Source of the DNA: Owenia fusiformis
Taxonomy: Eukaryota > Annelida > Polychaeta > Sabellida > Oweniidae
Direction of reading: 5' to 3'
DNA length: 64,000 bases
Assembly (NCBI GenBank): GCA_903813345.2
Contig: CAIIXF020000008.1
Span: 2,615,341 to 2,679,340 of the forward strand
Within the stretch, counting starts at the first letter, position 1, and the number at the start of each line of letters is the position of its first letter. The translations under genes were made by a program, and so were the position numbers. This document shows, piece by piece, positions 36,401 to 48,100 of this stretch. A model generated the notes under the pieces. It had not been told where the DNA came from, did no database searches, and worked only from the letters and a program-made list of their open reading frames with translations.

Positions 36401-39400
36401 TATGTCCCGTATATATACGGTCGTAATTTACGTAATTAACATGGAAGATAGACCCAGAAACCCCTCCTAGAAGGAGCCCTGTGTTATTTTATGTGTACTT
36501 ATACATAGACATACAAGTACACACCACAGCCTTTCGTACGAGTTGCGGACCACTCAGTCAAACACCCTGAAGTACTTCACGCAAACAACCGGGGATCGAA
36601 TCCAGGACCTATTGCATAAAAAGTACCTGCGCTACCGCTGGGTGGACACTTCTTACCATATAACATGTGTGAAAATTTGAAGCAAATCTGTAAAGTGGTT
36701 TTTCTGGAATCGTGATGACAAGATTTATCTACAAACTTCCAAGATGGCCGCCAGAATGCAAGATGGCTATCGGAAAGTTAATCAACTCTATAACTTCTTA
36801 CCATGTAACATGTGTGAAAATTTGAAGTAAAACTGTTACGTGGTTTTCATGGAATCGTGATGACAAGATTTATCTAAAAACTTCCAAGATGGCCGACGGA
36901 ATGCAACATGGCCACCGAAAAGTAAGTCAGCTCTAGAACTTCATACCATGTAACATGTGTGAAAATTCGAAGTAAAATTGTGAAGTGGTTTTTCTGGAAT
37001 CGTGATTACAAGATTTATCAGACCCATTAATCAGTACAAATAAGATACAACGTGATTTGGCACGCCTGGAAGCATGGTCAAAAACATGGAAAGTTACTTT
37101 TAACGCAAATAAGACAAAACTTTTGACCATAACTCTGAAAAAGAACAAATTTCTTTACCCTGATTTAACTTTAAACAATACCATTTTGAGGAATGTCGAA
37201 GAGCATTGTCACTTAGGGCTAACTCGTCAGTCCAAAATGAACTGGAACTCTCATATAAATAAACTTGCCTCAAAAGCAAATAAGCGCCTATCCCTAATAA
37301 AAAGATCTGCTTTTAGATACAATCTTGATAAAAAACACTTGGAAACTCTCTACTTTTCAATGGTAAGATCTGTCTTAGAATACTGTGATGTCATATACAA
37401 TAACTGTACTGACAACCAAAGCAAAATCTTAGAAGAAGTTCAGAGGGATGCAGCAATTATATGTACCAGAGCTTATAGACACACTAACTACAATAATATT
37501 TTGAAAGAGCTTGACTGGGATACTTTAAAGAAAAGAAGAGAAATGCATGCTCTATTCCTGTTTCATAAAATTTCTAATAAAAATGCACCCCAATACCTAA
37601 GTGACCTGATTCAACCATTCATCCAAAACCCCCAACAGAGATATTCACTCAGAAACATCCATGATTTTAGGTTACCCCACTGCCGATTAAAAATGACCTC
37701 CTCCTCTTTCCTACCTTATATTTTAAATAAATGGAACAATCTAAGCAAAGAACTCAAAAGCATCAGCTACCTTCCTCTTTTTAAACACAAATACAAACTA
37801 TCCCATTGCAACCCCAAAAATCCACTATATTCCTTAAAGGCAAGCAGATCATCAATCAATCATTCTCGAATTCGTATGGGTCTTAGTGCTTTGAATGCTC
37901 AGCGTTTTTCTTATCATCTTATTGACTTTCAAAACTGTCCTTGTGGCTATTTTAAAGAAGATATCTCTCATTTTCTCTTTGACTGTCCCCTTTACGCTGC
38001 CCCACGTGCCACCCTAGTGAGAGATATTGGGAACACTGGGAACTACCGGAACTTAGCAAAACATTCAAAAATCCAATTACTTATACATGGCAGTGATGCC
38101 ATATCCGTCAACGATAATTCAACTATTTTTACTCACATACAGAAGTTCATTGAACACACCCAGAGATTCATCTGACATATTTATTTAAGTTTTATTTAAG
38201 TTTACATGCTATTTGTAATATATATATTGTAGAACCCTAGAGGGTTATAATGGTACTTGTACACTGTTACCTTCTAGGTTAAATAAAATGATTAAAAAAA
38301 AAGATTTATCTATAAACCTTCCAAAATGGCCGCCAGAATGCAAGATGGCCACTGAAAAATTAATCAGCTCTAGAACTTCATACCGTGTAACATGTGTGAA
38401 AATTTGAAGTTAATCTGTTAGGTTGTTTTCCTGGAATCACGATGACAAGATTTATCCCAAGATTTCCAAGATGGCCGCCAGAATGCAAGATGGCTGCCGA
38501 AAAGTTATTCACATCCGTTTGGATTTCCTGAAATCGTGATGACAAGATTTATCTTAAAACTTCCAAGATGGCTGTCAGAATGCAAGATGGCCACCGAAAA
38601 AATAATGAGGTCTAGGACTTTTTACCATGTAACATGTGTGAACATTTGAAGTACATCTGTTATGTGGTTTTTGTGGAATCGTGATGACAATATTTATCTG
38701 AAAAAAATTCCAAGATGGCCACCAGAATGCAAGATGGCCGCCGCAAAGTTAATCAGCTCTACAACTTCTTACCATGTAACATGTGTGAAAATTTGAAGTA
38801 AATCCGTCTGATGGTTTACCTGGAATTGTGATGACAAGAAAGTGAGACTTTACAATGCCACCTTGTCTAACCCCGTTTTGGTGCCTTTTGCCCCTGTTTA
38901 CATCAATAGAAGAGGTGTTTTCTTTAAGAGGGAAGTCTGTTCTTTCAAACGGTACAATCATTTTATGTGGGAAAGTACCGGACAACAAAACTTTTTTTCA
39001 GAGGGTCCAGATCAGGGACTATAAGAATATGACCGAAGTTTTTATTCTGTTCATTGTTAAAAGACATTTCCGGTCATATATTTGACATAAATCATAAAAT
39101 CGAGGTTTTTGTTACGATTCTAATATGCACGGTTAATATGCAAGTTTGAAGAAAACAGTGCAGTGTGAGACTCATAATCCTTGATTTTCAAACACGTGGT
39201 ATATTTAAAATTCAAGTGTAACGGTTTTGCGGGACGTATTGGTTTCGATACGTAATTACCACATTGATTTGGTAATTAGTACTCGCCTATGGAGAAATCC
39301 CATTAAATATATTTAATTATGTCGTTTTAGATGCTTTTTACCAGTGTCTTTTGTAATATACTTACCAATTTATTAGTTAAAGTACTCCCCTCCAATGACA

Positions 39401-42087
39401 GACTATGTATCATGACCACTAGTGTAGGAGCTGACATTTGAATCTATTTATATCCATTGATCAAAAGCGCACAACTTCACGCATGGTTTTAAAATGTGTA
39501 GTATTTTCAGGCTCTTTCAGTCTTTTATTTATTTATTTATTTCATTTATTTTTTATTTATTTTTTTATTATGTTTATTTTATCCATCAATTTCTGATGAG
39601 TACATTTACATACATTTTATATGATGAACATTTGTACACGTGTGTTAAGTATAAAGTATAAAAATAAATACACGTTATTTACATATTGCAATGCCTATGA
39701 TACGAATAGACTTATGTAGAATGACAAGTTATAAATAAGTGATGTATTCAGTAGTATACAAATAGTGACTACCATTGAGGGCAATAGTGTAAATTATTTC
39801 CCCGAGGGAATATCTTAGGAGATATTTCTCTTGTGATACATAATAAAAATTGACCTTGCGACAGCAATGGCAGTGATACATCGTCTAGGATTTGACACTC
39901 ATCGAATATAAACCTCAGTTTATTTTCGTCGTTCATTGTATTGCATCCATATTCCTCTACGATATCAACAATTGCTTCCTCTCCTCATTCAACTTTTCAC
40001 ATTTAAGTACCATGTGTATTAAGGTTTCTTCATCAATATTGCATAATTTACACGTTCTGTCATTCTCGTTTGACCATTGTGCCTTATTCACTGGCAAGTT
40101 TCCTTCTCCCATTAATAGTGTCATCACAATACGAACATATTTTTTCTATTTTCGGATACCTCTTACTCACACACCACCATGATATCGGTTTGATAAACAT
40201 GACAACGTCTACATATAAATTCAACTTTCTAAATGTTAACATTTCCAAATGCCAGGAATTTACCTGGTGATCCCATAAAGCATCTTTGACGATCTTTTCC
40301 CATGACGATTTGCAGAAAGCTGTCTTTACCATGGACATTACATCTGGCAATAATCCATATTTGTTACACGTGTAAACAATGTCCCGTATCGGTGCATGAA
40401 GTTTTTTAGAGATGATTTCAAAATGTTACCTTATTCTCATTTTAGCAAATATTGTTAATGCAGCTTATGTTAACCATTACGGGATGTGTGGCGATATAAA
40501 CATCTTGGTGTTCCCAAATGATGAACTGGCACCTAAGAAGTCAAGTAATGTAATATAATATTATAATAATCAAACTGGCACTAATTATGGCCAATGCTTA
40601 AGAGTAAATAGTAACTAAATTAATTGGGCAGAGTATTAAATCTTGGGGAACCTCATCCTTATCCTTTATCATTATTTAACTCCATTATTGATAATTGATT
40701 TGCAGCATCGCTTATACTGAATCGTGCCATGCAGCATGCCAAGGACAAGGACGATCTGGTGAGGATCTTAACAGACGAGGGCCATGGTATTGGGTGGGGC
40801 TGGACGTTCTGGTAAGATCAACCAAACACGTACTTGTACTTCATACTGGTACAAGAGCTTGTCGCATTATTTGATAGATGTTTCTAATGTATCCAGAAAG
40901 AGATGACATTGCCGTCATTCAATTGAATATGCATACACATTAGAAAAATTAACATGCAAAACGAGAAATATTCAAAAGGAAAGGAAACCGCCATATAATC
41001 AATAAAATTAGTTATTGAGTGAAAATTGGAAAAAGAAGGCGATGAATATCAAAATGTACACTAGTGTGCACTAACTAGAAATCGGCCACTCCATAGCAGA
41101 GTCAATGTCATGATTGAGTAATTTCCGATATCTGACAAAACTATGTTGTTCTTTATAGTGTTAATGCAGGGTTCATTGATGACCCTAATTTATACAATGT
41201 TGAGGTTGGCCCAAGCACTGAAGCGAAGTCATCTGTTAGCGTGGTCACTATCTCACAAGATAAAACCATAGAGAAGGAAACACCAGGTGTATATTCGCAC
41301 TTCAACCAGTAAGTTAACACGTAAAGGATTGGACTCGTCTCTGGAGGGTTTAATTTATAGTTTTCCAGCGTACAAGCAAAGAAGATTGGCAACTACGATT
41401 CTTAACCAATCCTTAACTCATTCAGTGCGTTCAAAAACGAAAATGTGGGTGTAAAAGCGAATAGGTAATTCAGAGTATGATTATAGTTAGACATCATAAA
41501 TGAAATAATTTTTGATGAAAGGGCATGTGTATCTATATTCCAGTGTAAAACACTTACCTGACAAAGGTATACGGGTTCAACTCTGTGATATTCGTCAAGC
41601 AAGATTTGATGAGTTACCAACTCCACATGATTTGGAAAGTGTTTTGAATATAATGGGAGATGAAAATCATGATGATTTCCCGATATATAAAGCAAGGGAA
41701 GAGGGACTTCTTTGGAACACCAACTGGTCTTGTAAGTATGTAAAAAAGTTATCCTGTTACAATTTAAAGGCAAGTACACGGGCATGAACTGGTCAGCTAT
41801 TTGAAAAAAACGTCTTAACCTCACGTTCTCAATAGTTTTAGACCAAAAGATCAGGCCTTGGTAACGGAGTAAATATTAAAAAAATTAGTGAAGCTGAAGC
41901 AAGCCGCAAATAGCATAAACTATGGTAAACATTACCAAAAAACAATACAAATGAATAATTGCAATTTTGATATGTTTCAGCTGTAATGGACTTCACAAGG
42001 AAAAGGGTACTGGTTTACAAAGACAATCCCAAAACATCGGAACCAATCGCCATCCTGCCATTTTCTTTAGTTATGGATGATAAATAA
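30434..42087 (+). CDS. C45-family amidohydrolase (Tan / penicillin acyltransferase-like), copy 1
   Basis: Nine exons: 30434-30493, 31476-31673, 33692-33823, 34042-34177, 40446-40544, 40706-40811, 41159-41308, 41544-41731, 41981-42087; 391 residues, no stop. Family knowledge: C45 enzymes are Ntn hydrolases that cut themselves before a cysteine, which then attacks an amide bond; insect Tan splits beta-alanyl-dopamine and carcinine this way. Seen here: N-terminal RGSYYECGFQKGE (family G-x2-YE-x-G-x2-x-G pattern); GCSDIFVNN with the putative nucleophile Cys120 after Gly119, close to its known position in this ~390-residue family; then IIGHNNDW, GMCGDIN and GIGWGWTFCVNAG. Introns hold unrelated mobile elements (30753-31325, 32682-33617, 34203-39022, 39523-40430). 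The substrate is unknown; an N-acyl-amine conjugate is likely. The second copy follows 3 kb downstream in the same orientation. Confidence 0.9.
30753..31325. mobile_element. MITE with ~125-bp inverted ends
   Basis: Ends TCACACCCGGTGATCGTGAA in both directions, flanked by CAC on each side (30750-30752, 31326-31328), a possible 3-bp target duplication. The arms include a G-run and AGCAAGCAATTTCTGGTAGA. It is in intron 1 of C45 copy 1 and is absent from copy 2. Confidence 0.8.
31800..32430 (+). repeat. Satellite array, ~145-bp unit, four to five copies
   Basis: Units run CACTGGTATTTGAGT-CATTAAAGATTA-ATGGCGACCATTTTGAAAT-CTTGAGCAGAG-CAATTTGAACCAAAT. This is the family seen at 10468 and 60890. It lies in intron 2 of C45 copy 1 and ends in CGGACGGAGAGAAGGACGG-type sequence. 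Confidence 0.75.
32682..33617. mobile_element. GGGTTTGTG MITE with internal ~240-bp repeats rich in AACGTT
   Basis: Inverted ends start GGGTTTGTGTAAAAAACCGG and share GTTCCTAGCAGGGTTA further in. Between them, two to three ~240-bp direct repeats begin GACGTCACGTTTTGAGG (32791, 33030) and are crowded with AACGTT palindromes. The flank AAA on each side may be chance. The ends resemble those of the 28553 and 47055 elements (GGGTTT, A-run, ACCG). It is in intron 2 of C45 copy 1. Confidence 0.75.
36347..36647 (-). mobile_element. tRNA-derived SINE
   Basis: Read on the minus strand, it starts GTCCACCCAGCGG, then a tRNA-like A box TAGCGCAGGTA (36634-36624) and B box GGATTCGATCCCCGG (36603-36589). 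A ~170-base body follows, and it ends in an (ATACA)n-type tail (AAAATACAATACAATAC). Spacing of the two boxes fits a Pol III promoter. It is inserted in a unit of the foldback satellite. Confidence 0.8.
37020..38300 (+). mobile_element. 5'-truncated CR1/jockey-like LINE fragment
   Basis: A 1281-bp insertion bounded by an exact 10-bp duplication AAGATTTATC (37010-37019, 38301-38310), ending in AATAAAATGATTAAAAAAA. The open frame runs from the insertion edge and has an ATG at 37057-37059. It stops at 38175 and covers the RT thumb and C-terminus: LARLEAWSKTWKVTFNANKT, HCHLGLTRQ, RSVLEYCDVIYNN and CPCGYFKEDISHFLFDCPLY. The catalytic FADD part is missing, so the copy is dead, yet the remaining 372 codons are open, which indicates a young insertion. 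Confidence 0.9.
39523..40430 (-). mobile_element. LINE 3' fragment, frameshifted, in C45 intron 4
   Basis: The minus strand ends in (AAAT)n (39523-39580 on plus shows TTTATTTATTTATT). The coding remnant reads LLPDVMSMVKTAFCKSSWEK to RRKLASE and stop (to 40084). One frame over it continues NKAQWSNENDRTCKLCN with HMVLKC, giving a C-x2-C-x8-H-x4-C knuckle. It is therefore a pseudogene with a one-base shift near 40095. The paralogous intron in C45 copy 2 lacks it. Confidence 0.75.
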
Positions 42088-42420
42088 TATGGTGAAATAG
42101 TATGGCAGTGAACAGCATAATGACTTTACATTCTAGAACAGCCACAAAAATGGCTGCCATATTTGAAAATGGCCCATATTTGCCAAATTGTCATTCGACA
42201 GTGCGATTTGCTTTTAAAAATTGACAAATCAAATATTATCTAAATCGCTCCATAAATTTTCCAGTTATTGCAAAAAACATAAACTAAACACATTTTTTTT
42301 ATGTCACCACCAAAAAGTGGTGACTTATTGTGGTGGTCTCCGTTTTTTGACGGCGGTCGGCGGTTGGTGGTTGGCGATCGGCAGTCGGCATCTGTAACAA
42401 ATTCTTATAACTTCCAATAA
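42088..42420. other. 3' flank of C45 copy 1
   Basis: The first ~60 bases after the stop resemble the 3' flank of copy 2 (GTGAACA...TGACTTTACATT), so the duplication included part of the 3' UTR. From 42295 a GTCACCACCAAAAAGTGGTG palindrome and a GGCGGTCGGCGGTTGG block follow. No gene is seen. Confidence 0.5.
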
Positions 42421-43996
42421 CAGGGTTCGTACACCTTTTTCAAAATGAATTTCCCTGACAATTCCCTGACATTTCCAGGCAAAAAAGGAAATTTCCAGAT
42501 CTAATGTTCCTCGCACGGCCTCTAAAAAGTCTCAAACAAACAATTGTATTATTCAAGACAAAAGACTTATTATGAGACATTTTGGGTTTCTCCTTCAGTA
42601 CCATTTCTCATGACTTAACTTTACTTGTACAGACCATCTTATTCACCAATTTATTCCTGATACATTATATTTTTAATATTACATATAATACATTGCATAA
42701 GGCCAAAGGTAAACATACATGTATAGGGGCGAAGCCAGCAAGTGTCAAGAGGGTGTAATTTTTTGGGTTTGCATCACTGCGAGCAAAAGTAACCCAAAAG
42801 GGGGGGGGGGGGGTGTAAAGAGGTTCATCCCCGGAAATTTTTTAAACTTGACATTGTATATGGTGCATTCTAAGCATTTCAAACTAATTTGTTAATGTTT
42901 TGTAATGAATCCAAATGACAACTGAAACTTTAAAATTTTTATCTCAATCCTACAAGAACAAAAAAAAGCAACTCACTTGAGGGGCAATTCCCACCTAATG
43001 AAACATATTTTATTGAATACTATTATTGTGAACATTATATAATAGCAATAACCTGGCATTACTATTGTCTTTTCCCTTTAGGGAAAATTACACCAAAACA
43101 ATTGACACCATATTAGAATTTCCTTTTCAAGTAGCATCGCGATAAGGCTCAGGCCTATGATACTAAATCAAATAATCTGTATTTGTGTTATCAGGAATCA
43201 GATTTCTTAAAATTATCAAAAATTTCATAAAAAATGGTGGCAATTTTTAATTCAGAGACCATCTTGAATATTTCTTCTTGAGCAGGTCCTTTGTCCCAAA
43301 GGCTACATCATATAAAATTTGAGCCAAAGTAAAATGCTGGGTTCATCTTTACACAAAGAAAAAATTTGGACCAAATTAAGAAACTGTTAATAGTACCCCA
43401 CACACATTTTTGTTGCCTACTTCCATGTGCTGAGGTTTTCAAAATTGGCAAAGCCTTCTTACATGTAATATACAAAAAATACAATTTTACACTGTCAAGA
43501 GCTCCCAGAATTTTTTTGTTTTTCCCCCCCCCCCATCAGATTAACCCCTCAACAAACCATGAAACATATACCAGTAATTAACTTTGAATGGCCTATGACT
43601 AAGCTTACAACATGGAAAAGCATAATTGTATTAAATTATCTATACATTATTTTTACATCAGTTTCAGTATAATGTTCACACTGTTCTTACAAATAGACAA
43701 TACCAGATCTAATGTCATTCAATTAACCCTAATGAAAAGATTTGCAATTTGTGGAAACAACTAAATGATTTTGGATTTCACTGATATCCTGTCATAGCCC
43801 TAAAATGTATTTTGCTGGAACATTATTTTTTCAACAATGATACAAAATTCCCTGACATTTCCCTGACACATCTACTGTTTCAAAATTCCCTGACATTTTT
43901 GTCCCTTTTTGACCCAATTTTAAAATTCCCTGACATTTCCAGCACCTGGAAAAATAAATCAATTTCCCTGACATTTCCAGGTGTGTACGAACCCTG
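42421..43996. mobile_element. CAGGGTTCGTACAC element (hAT-like ends)
   Basis: Ends CAGGGTTCGTACACCT and, reversed, CAGGGTTCGTACACACCT. AATAA flanks both sides. Subterminal copies of TTCCCTGACATTTCCAGG occur at both ends in multiple copies. The interior has a poly-G run (42799-42812), one satellite unit (43190-43340) and no transposase. CAGGG ends are typical of hAT elements, but the shared flank is only 5 bp, so the superfamily is tentative. Confidence 0.75.
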
Positions 43997-45167
43997 AATA
44001 ATTTAACGAATACTTTACAGACTGACTTTTTTTCATCTACACGTTTTCAGAAGTTCAAATCTGACTTTATATTTAAGATTTGGCCTTCAATGACCTTTTC
44101 AAGGTCAGAAATAAGTCAAAAAGGTTTTTTTCAACTTGCTTCAAATTAACGGATTTTGAATTGAGTAAAAAAAGGTTAAAAAGGTCTTGAAATTGACCAA
44201 TTCTTTTTCAAAATCATCGACAAGTTCTCAACATTTCAAATCTGACTATAGATTTGATCCTTAAATGACATTCTCAAGGTCAAAATAGATTTGACCTTTA
44301 ATGACCTCCTCAATGTCAATAAGGTCTTTTTTATCTTGCTTTAACTAGGTGGTGACATTTTGTCATGTTAATGCCTTGTTTAAGATGGTCACGCACTAGC
44401 CAATTAAATTGACATAAGAATGTGTAATATGCCAAATTTTCATAAGTTAGACAAAGTTATCTGCACATATAAAATACAAAATCTCCACTACCTTTCCAGT
44501 TATAGCAAAAAGGTAATATAACACACATAAAAATGGTCGCCAGTGACCATATCTTTCAGACGGACTGACAGACGTACAGACGGACAGACACATATTCTCA
44601 TAAAATAATCGACACGCTTAAAGGCGACAGGGGAAAAAATTATCAAAGGAAATGTGAAAAACCAACATTTTCCAACTGATAAATTTTGTGATAAATTTCT
44701 TTCCAGCGTGTGTATTCCTCAGATTAAATTTTTAAAATGTACATCAAATCAGTTAATAGTGACACCGTACATCTAAAGTGTACGACTGTATATTTTGTCA
44801 CTGTACGTTGTCGGTGGTTAGGCGTGTTTCGGAGATTATTCTGAAGGCATGTAAATACTTCATATTAGCTTAGCGAGTATCAATGAATGGCATGAAATCG
44901 CCTTACAGACAGTGAGACAGCTGCTCCACCCTGCCTTATTTGGTGGTGCATGTAAATTCTGTGAAAATTTCAATGTAAAATCATAAGAAACAAAAATGAG
45001 AGAATTTGAAAATAAACTTATTATTTGATCAGGCCTCGTAAATGTTAAACATTAACATAAAGGTACCGATCGCGATGACTGGGCCATGTAGAACACATTG
45101 ACCTTCTATAAATTTTCTTGTCGTACAAAGTAGTTGTAACAAGCAGAGACAAAAATAATTAATTAAG
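43997..45167. other. Intergenic between the two C45 genes; promoter of copy 2
   Basis: Repetitive AT-rich DNA with repeats of AAATCTGACTATAGATTTGA-like and AGACGGACTGACAGACGTAC-like sequence. The last ~110 bases (45060-45167) resemble the upstream region of copy 1 (30315-30433): GGTACCGATC, GACCTTCT, then ACAAAG-AGTTGTAACAA before the ATG. This conserved block is probably the core promoter and 5' UTR. Confidence 0.5.
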
Positions 45168-48100
45168 ATGGCACGAATGCCTTTGCTGTTCTTGCGAGGG
45201 AGCTACTATGAATGTGGTTTTCAAAAGGTGAGCTCATGAATTCGCATATATATGTTTAATAGTATCCACTCATTATGTAGCTTATTTTAACGGGGGATGT
45301 ACTACTTACGCCTAGCCGCCGAATGCTTGGGGTATGGTACAACGAAAGCGGTAAGGTGCTAGACGAGTACATGGCCGTATTGTGGGATTTGTAATCCCCT
45401 GAGTAGGTTGAAAGATCAAACGGTTGTTTTGATTGATTTTATGTTATATCATGTTTATTGATTTGTTCTCACTAGTTTCTTTAGTGAAAGTGTGTACAGT
45501 ACATGCAGAATGGCATGTAGGCACATGGATTAGCATACTGGGTTGAATAATTAGGCATCCAGTAACCGGTGATCGGATGCCTTCATTTGCTTTTTCCTGC
45601 TGAATAAAGGAAGATTGTCTTTAGACAACCCTAAGGCTACCTAACCTAGCTTTTTGAAATGCAATATCATTAATGTAGATACAATGGTAGAATACAATGT
45701 AGATAAATGGGTATAAGGTGTGTTCAATATTAATGAAATATGCATATTTTGGTTTATCTAAACATTGAACTTTCATGTGGCAATTATTAACATGAAATGA
45801 AATGTTCATATTGAAAATATCAGATTTTAAAAAACTATGTACAGATAAAAGAAAAACTATATAGAAATTAAACAATGCAACTAGGCCTTTGTATAATTGT
45901 ATAACATATGTTTTATTCTTGAAATAAAGTATCAAAAAAATCTTGAAATTCCTAAAACTAATTATGCAAATTGTGTCTTATCTTATCAAGTATATTTTTA
46001 GAATTAATATGATATTATATATATTTTTCAAATATTATAAACACAACACGACATCATCATCATTGTTAGTGATTTAACAACGTTGTAAATTAGCCCAGAC
46101 ACCACGCTTACATACTGGTAATCAGACTTGGCAATCTTCAACAGCGGAGTTAAAGAACACTATATTGTGCATATGTTTGAAATATTTTCTTCAAAAAGAT
46201 ATTTTGTCAAGATATAAATTGGAATTCATTCAATCAATGTACATTTGTGTAAAAACAACCTGTAAGGCAGAACAGACGACTTGACATATCATATTAGGCC
46301 AAAATACAATGTTCTAATTACTGGGCAGAGCCGACTAGGCATAAATAAGGTACAATGGCTTACTTGTAGGGCGAATTCTTCAAGAGTGAAATTCAAACTT
46401 ACTATGAAGAGCAAGAGCCGAAGATGTCTGCCATGTTAGAATTCTATCATTCCGAAAAGGGACGAGATTTCTGCGAGAGTATGATGAAAGCTGCGCATGA
46501 AAAATACCCGCAATATGTTGATGAAAGTAAAGGTATTGCTGATGGAGCAGGTATCCCTAAAGAAAAGGTGATATTTGAGTCACTGTAATACATATGTATA
46601 CCTTTTCACTACAAAACAATTACTATTTTCTTTCAACTGCAATACAGGTCGTAATGAAAATTTACAGAGAACATACTGATTCAGATAGACTTATTCTTAG
46701 AGAGCATAATATTTTCCCAAAAGAAACAACTCAAGGGAATGATCGGTGGATTGAACCCAGCTGGGACTGGAAGATGAAACATTTTTTAGTTGAAATTAAG
46801 TTAGTGTTAAGATTCATGATCCTCACAAGTCTACGAATCAAGATCTGAACAAGGCGCAAATAAAGTAAAACTAATATATAAAAATTACAGGCCATTATGT
46901 CTCGTCTATGGAACCAACTTGATGATGCACTTGGCTTCGCGGAGAAAGAGGTCCTAACGGCGTATGGAAAAGGCGTAGCTGCTCAGGGATGTTCAAACAT
47001 ATTCGTTAACAACGGCAAGGAGGTAACGAGTTTTATCATATGTGGCGCTTTTTAGGGTTTTCGTAAAACACCGACCGCCGACCACCGACCACCGACCAGT
47101 CACTCTCCACAGTTGGGTACATGTGGTCGGTGGTCGGCTGACGGTCTTTTACATAAAGATGAAAAAATGCAAAATTAGAAGTAAAACTAAAACTGGGAAT
47201 CCAATGACTATAGTACCTTTACTAGGTCGTGATTTAAAAACGTATAATTATCATTTCAAATCACGATGAAAACGTTACATCGTCGTGGTGTGTAATGTCA
47301 TATTTTAAAGTGATGTTTCAGTTGTTAGAAGACCAATTTCATCCTGGTTAGTCACTTTGGAAAAAACGCACGTAACATTGTATTAAGTTCATTCTTCATT
47401 CATATGAAACGCAATAACAAAAACACACAAACATCGTCGATGTTGACGTCGTAACGTTATGTTTGATTTCTCAGTTGTTAAACGTCAACTGGTAAAAACT
47501 ACATTTGATATGACAAAAAAAAGCTTTCTAATGGTGTACTGAAATGGTAAGTCACTTTTAATCCCGATAAGAGAACGCATGTAACATTATATCGTGTTCA
47601 GTATTCAGTAGGCTATGACGATAACAAATCATTTTTGTTTCGAAATTGTTAAATTTCAGTAAAAAATTAGGATAGATTCCCGTAGAAACGATAGGTTGGT
47701 TAATGATAGGTTAGGACCTAAGGCAGGGCAATTAATCGAGAGGAGACGGTCATGACCAATTTGTTTGCTTGCGATTCATTGCAAGGTACAAAATCGGTAA
47801 AAAAACGTTGCCTAGTCCAACGATTGACATTCAAAATCAAATTATTAATATTCTAAGGCTACAAATATGTTCGGTCTTTCACATGATATGGTCGGTCTTT
47901 TACACATTTTCTTCAAACCCTGTTTTGAGGCTACCAGTGGAAAACACCGACCGGTCGGTGGTCGGTGGGGTCGGTCTTTTCCGAAAACTCCGCTTTTTAC
48001 CTGATATATTTGATATAATTAAAAAACATAAAATTGATGAAATCACAGCTGTCCATCTGCAAGTAAATGAACATGCAACAGAAACGGAGGAATTCAATTT

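Larger units (their letters stand above)
34203..39022. mobile_element. 4.8-kb foldback element made of satellite repeats
   Basis: Outer ends ATAGTCCCCGATCTG (34203) and, reversed, ATAGTCCCTGATCTG (39022). Each arm (about 34203-34900 and 38310-39022) contains a terminal block (GTTTTGTTGTCCGGTACTTT) followed by tandem ~145-bp units with CCAAGATGGCCGCCAGAATG and ACATGTGTGAAAATTTGAAG, in opposite orientation in the two arms. The middle (35690-37010) is more of the same array. A SINE and a LINE fragment have inserted into it. It occupies intron 4 of C45 copy 1. The architecture matches the foldback class of elements with tandem-repeat arms known in flies and sea urchins. Confidence 0.75.

Noticed and set aside
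36540-36640. Functional tRNA gene
   Set aside because: A and B boxes are present, but the cloverleaf cannot be completed and the sequence continues into a SINE body and tail.
42325-42400. Another member of the GGTCGG 9-bp-TSD family
   Set aside because: The GGCGGTCGGCGGTTGG block is similar in composition only; the GGGTTTNCG ends are missing.
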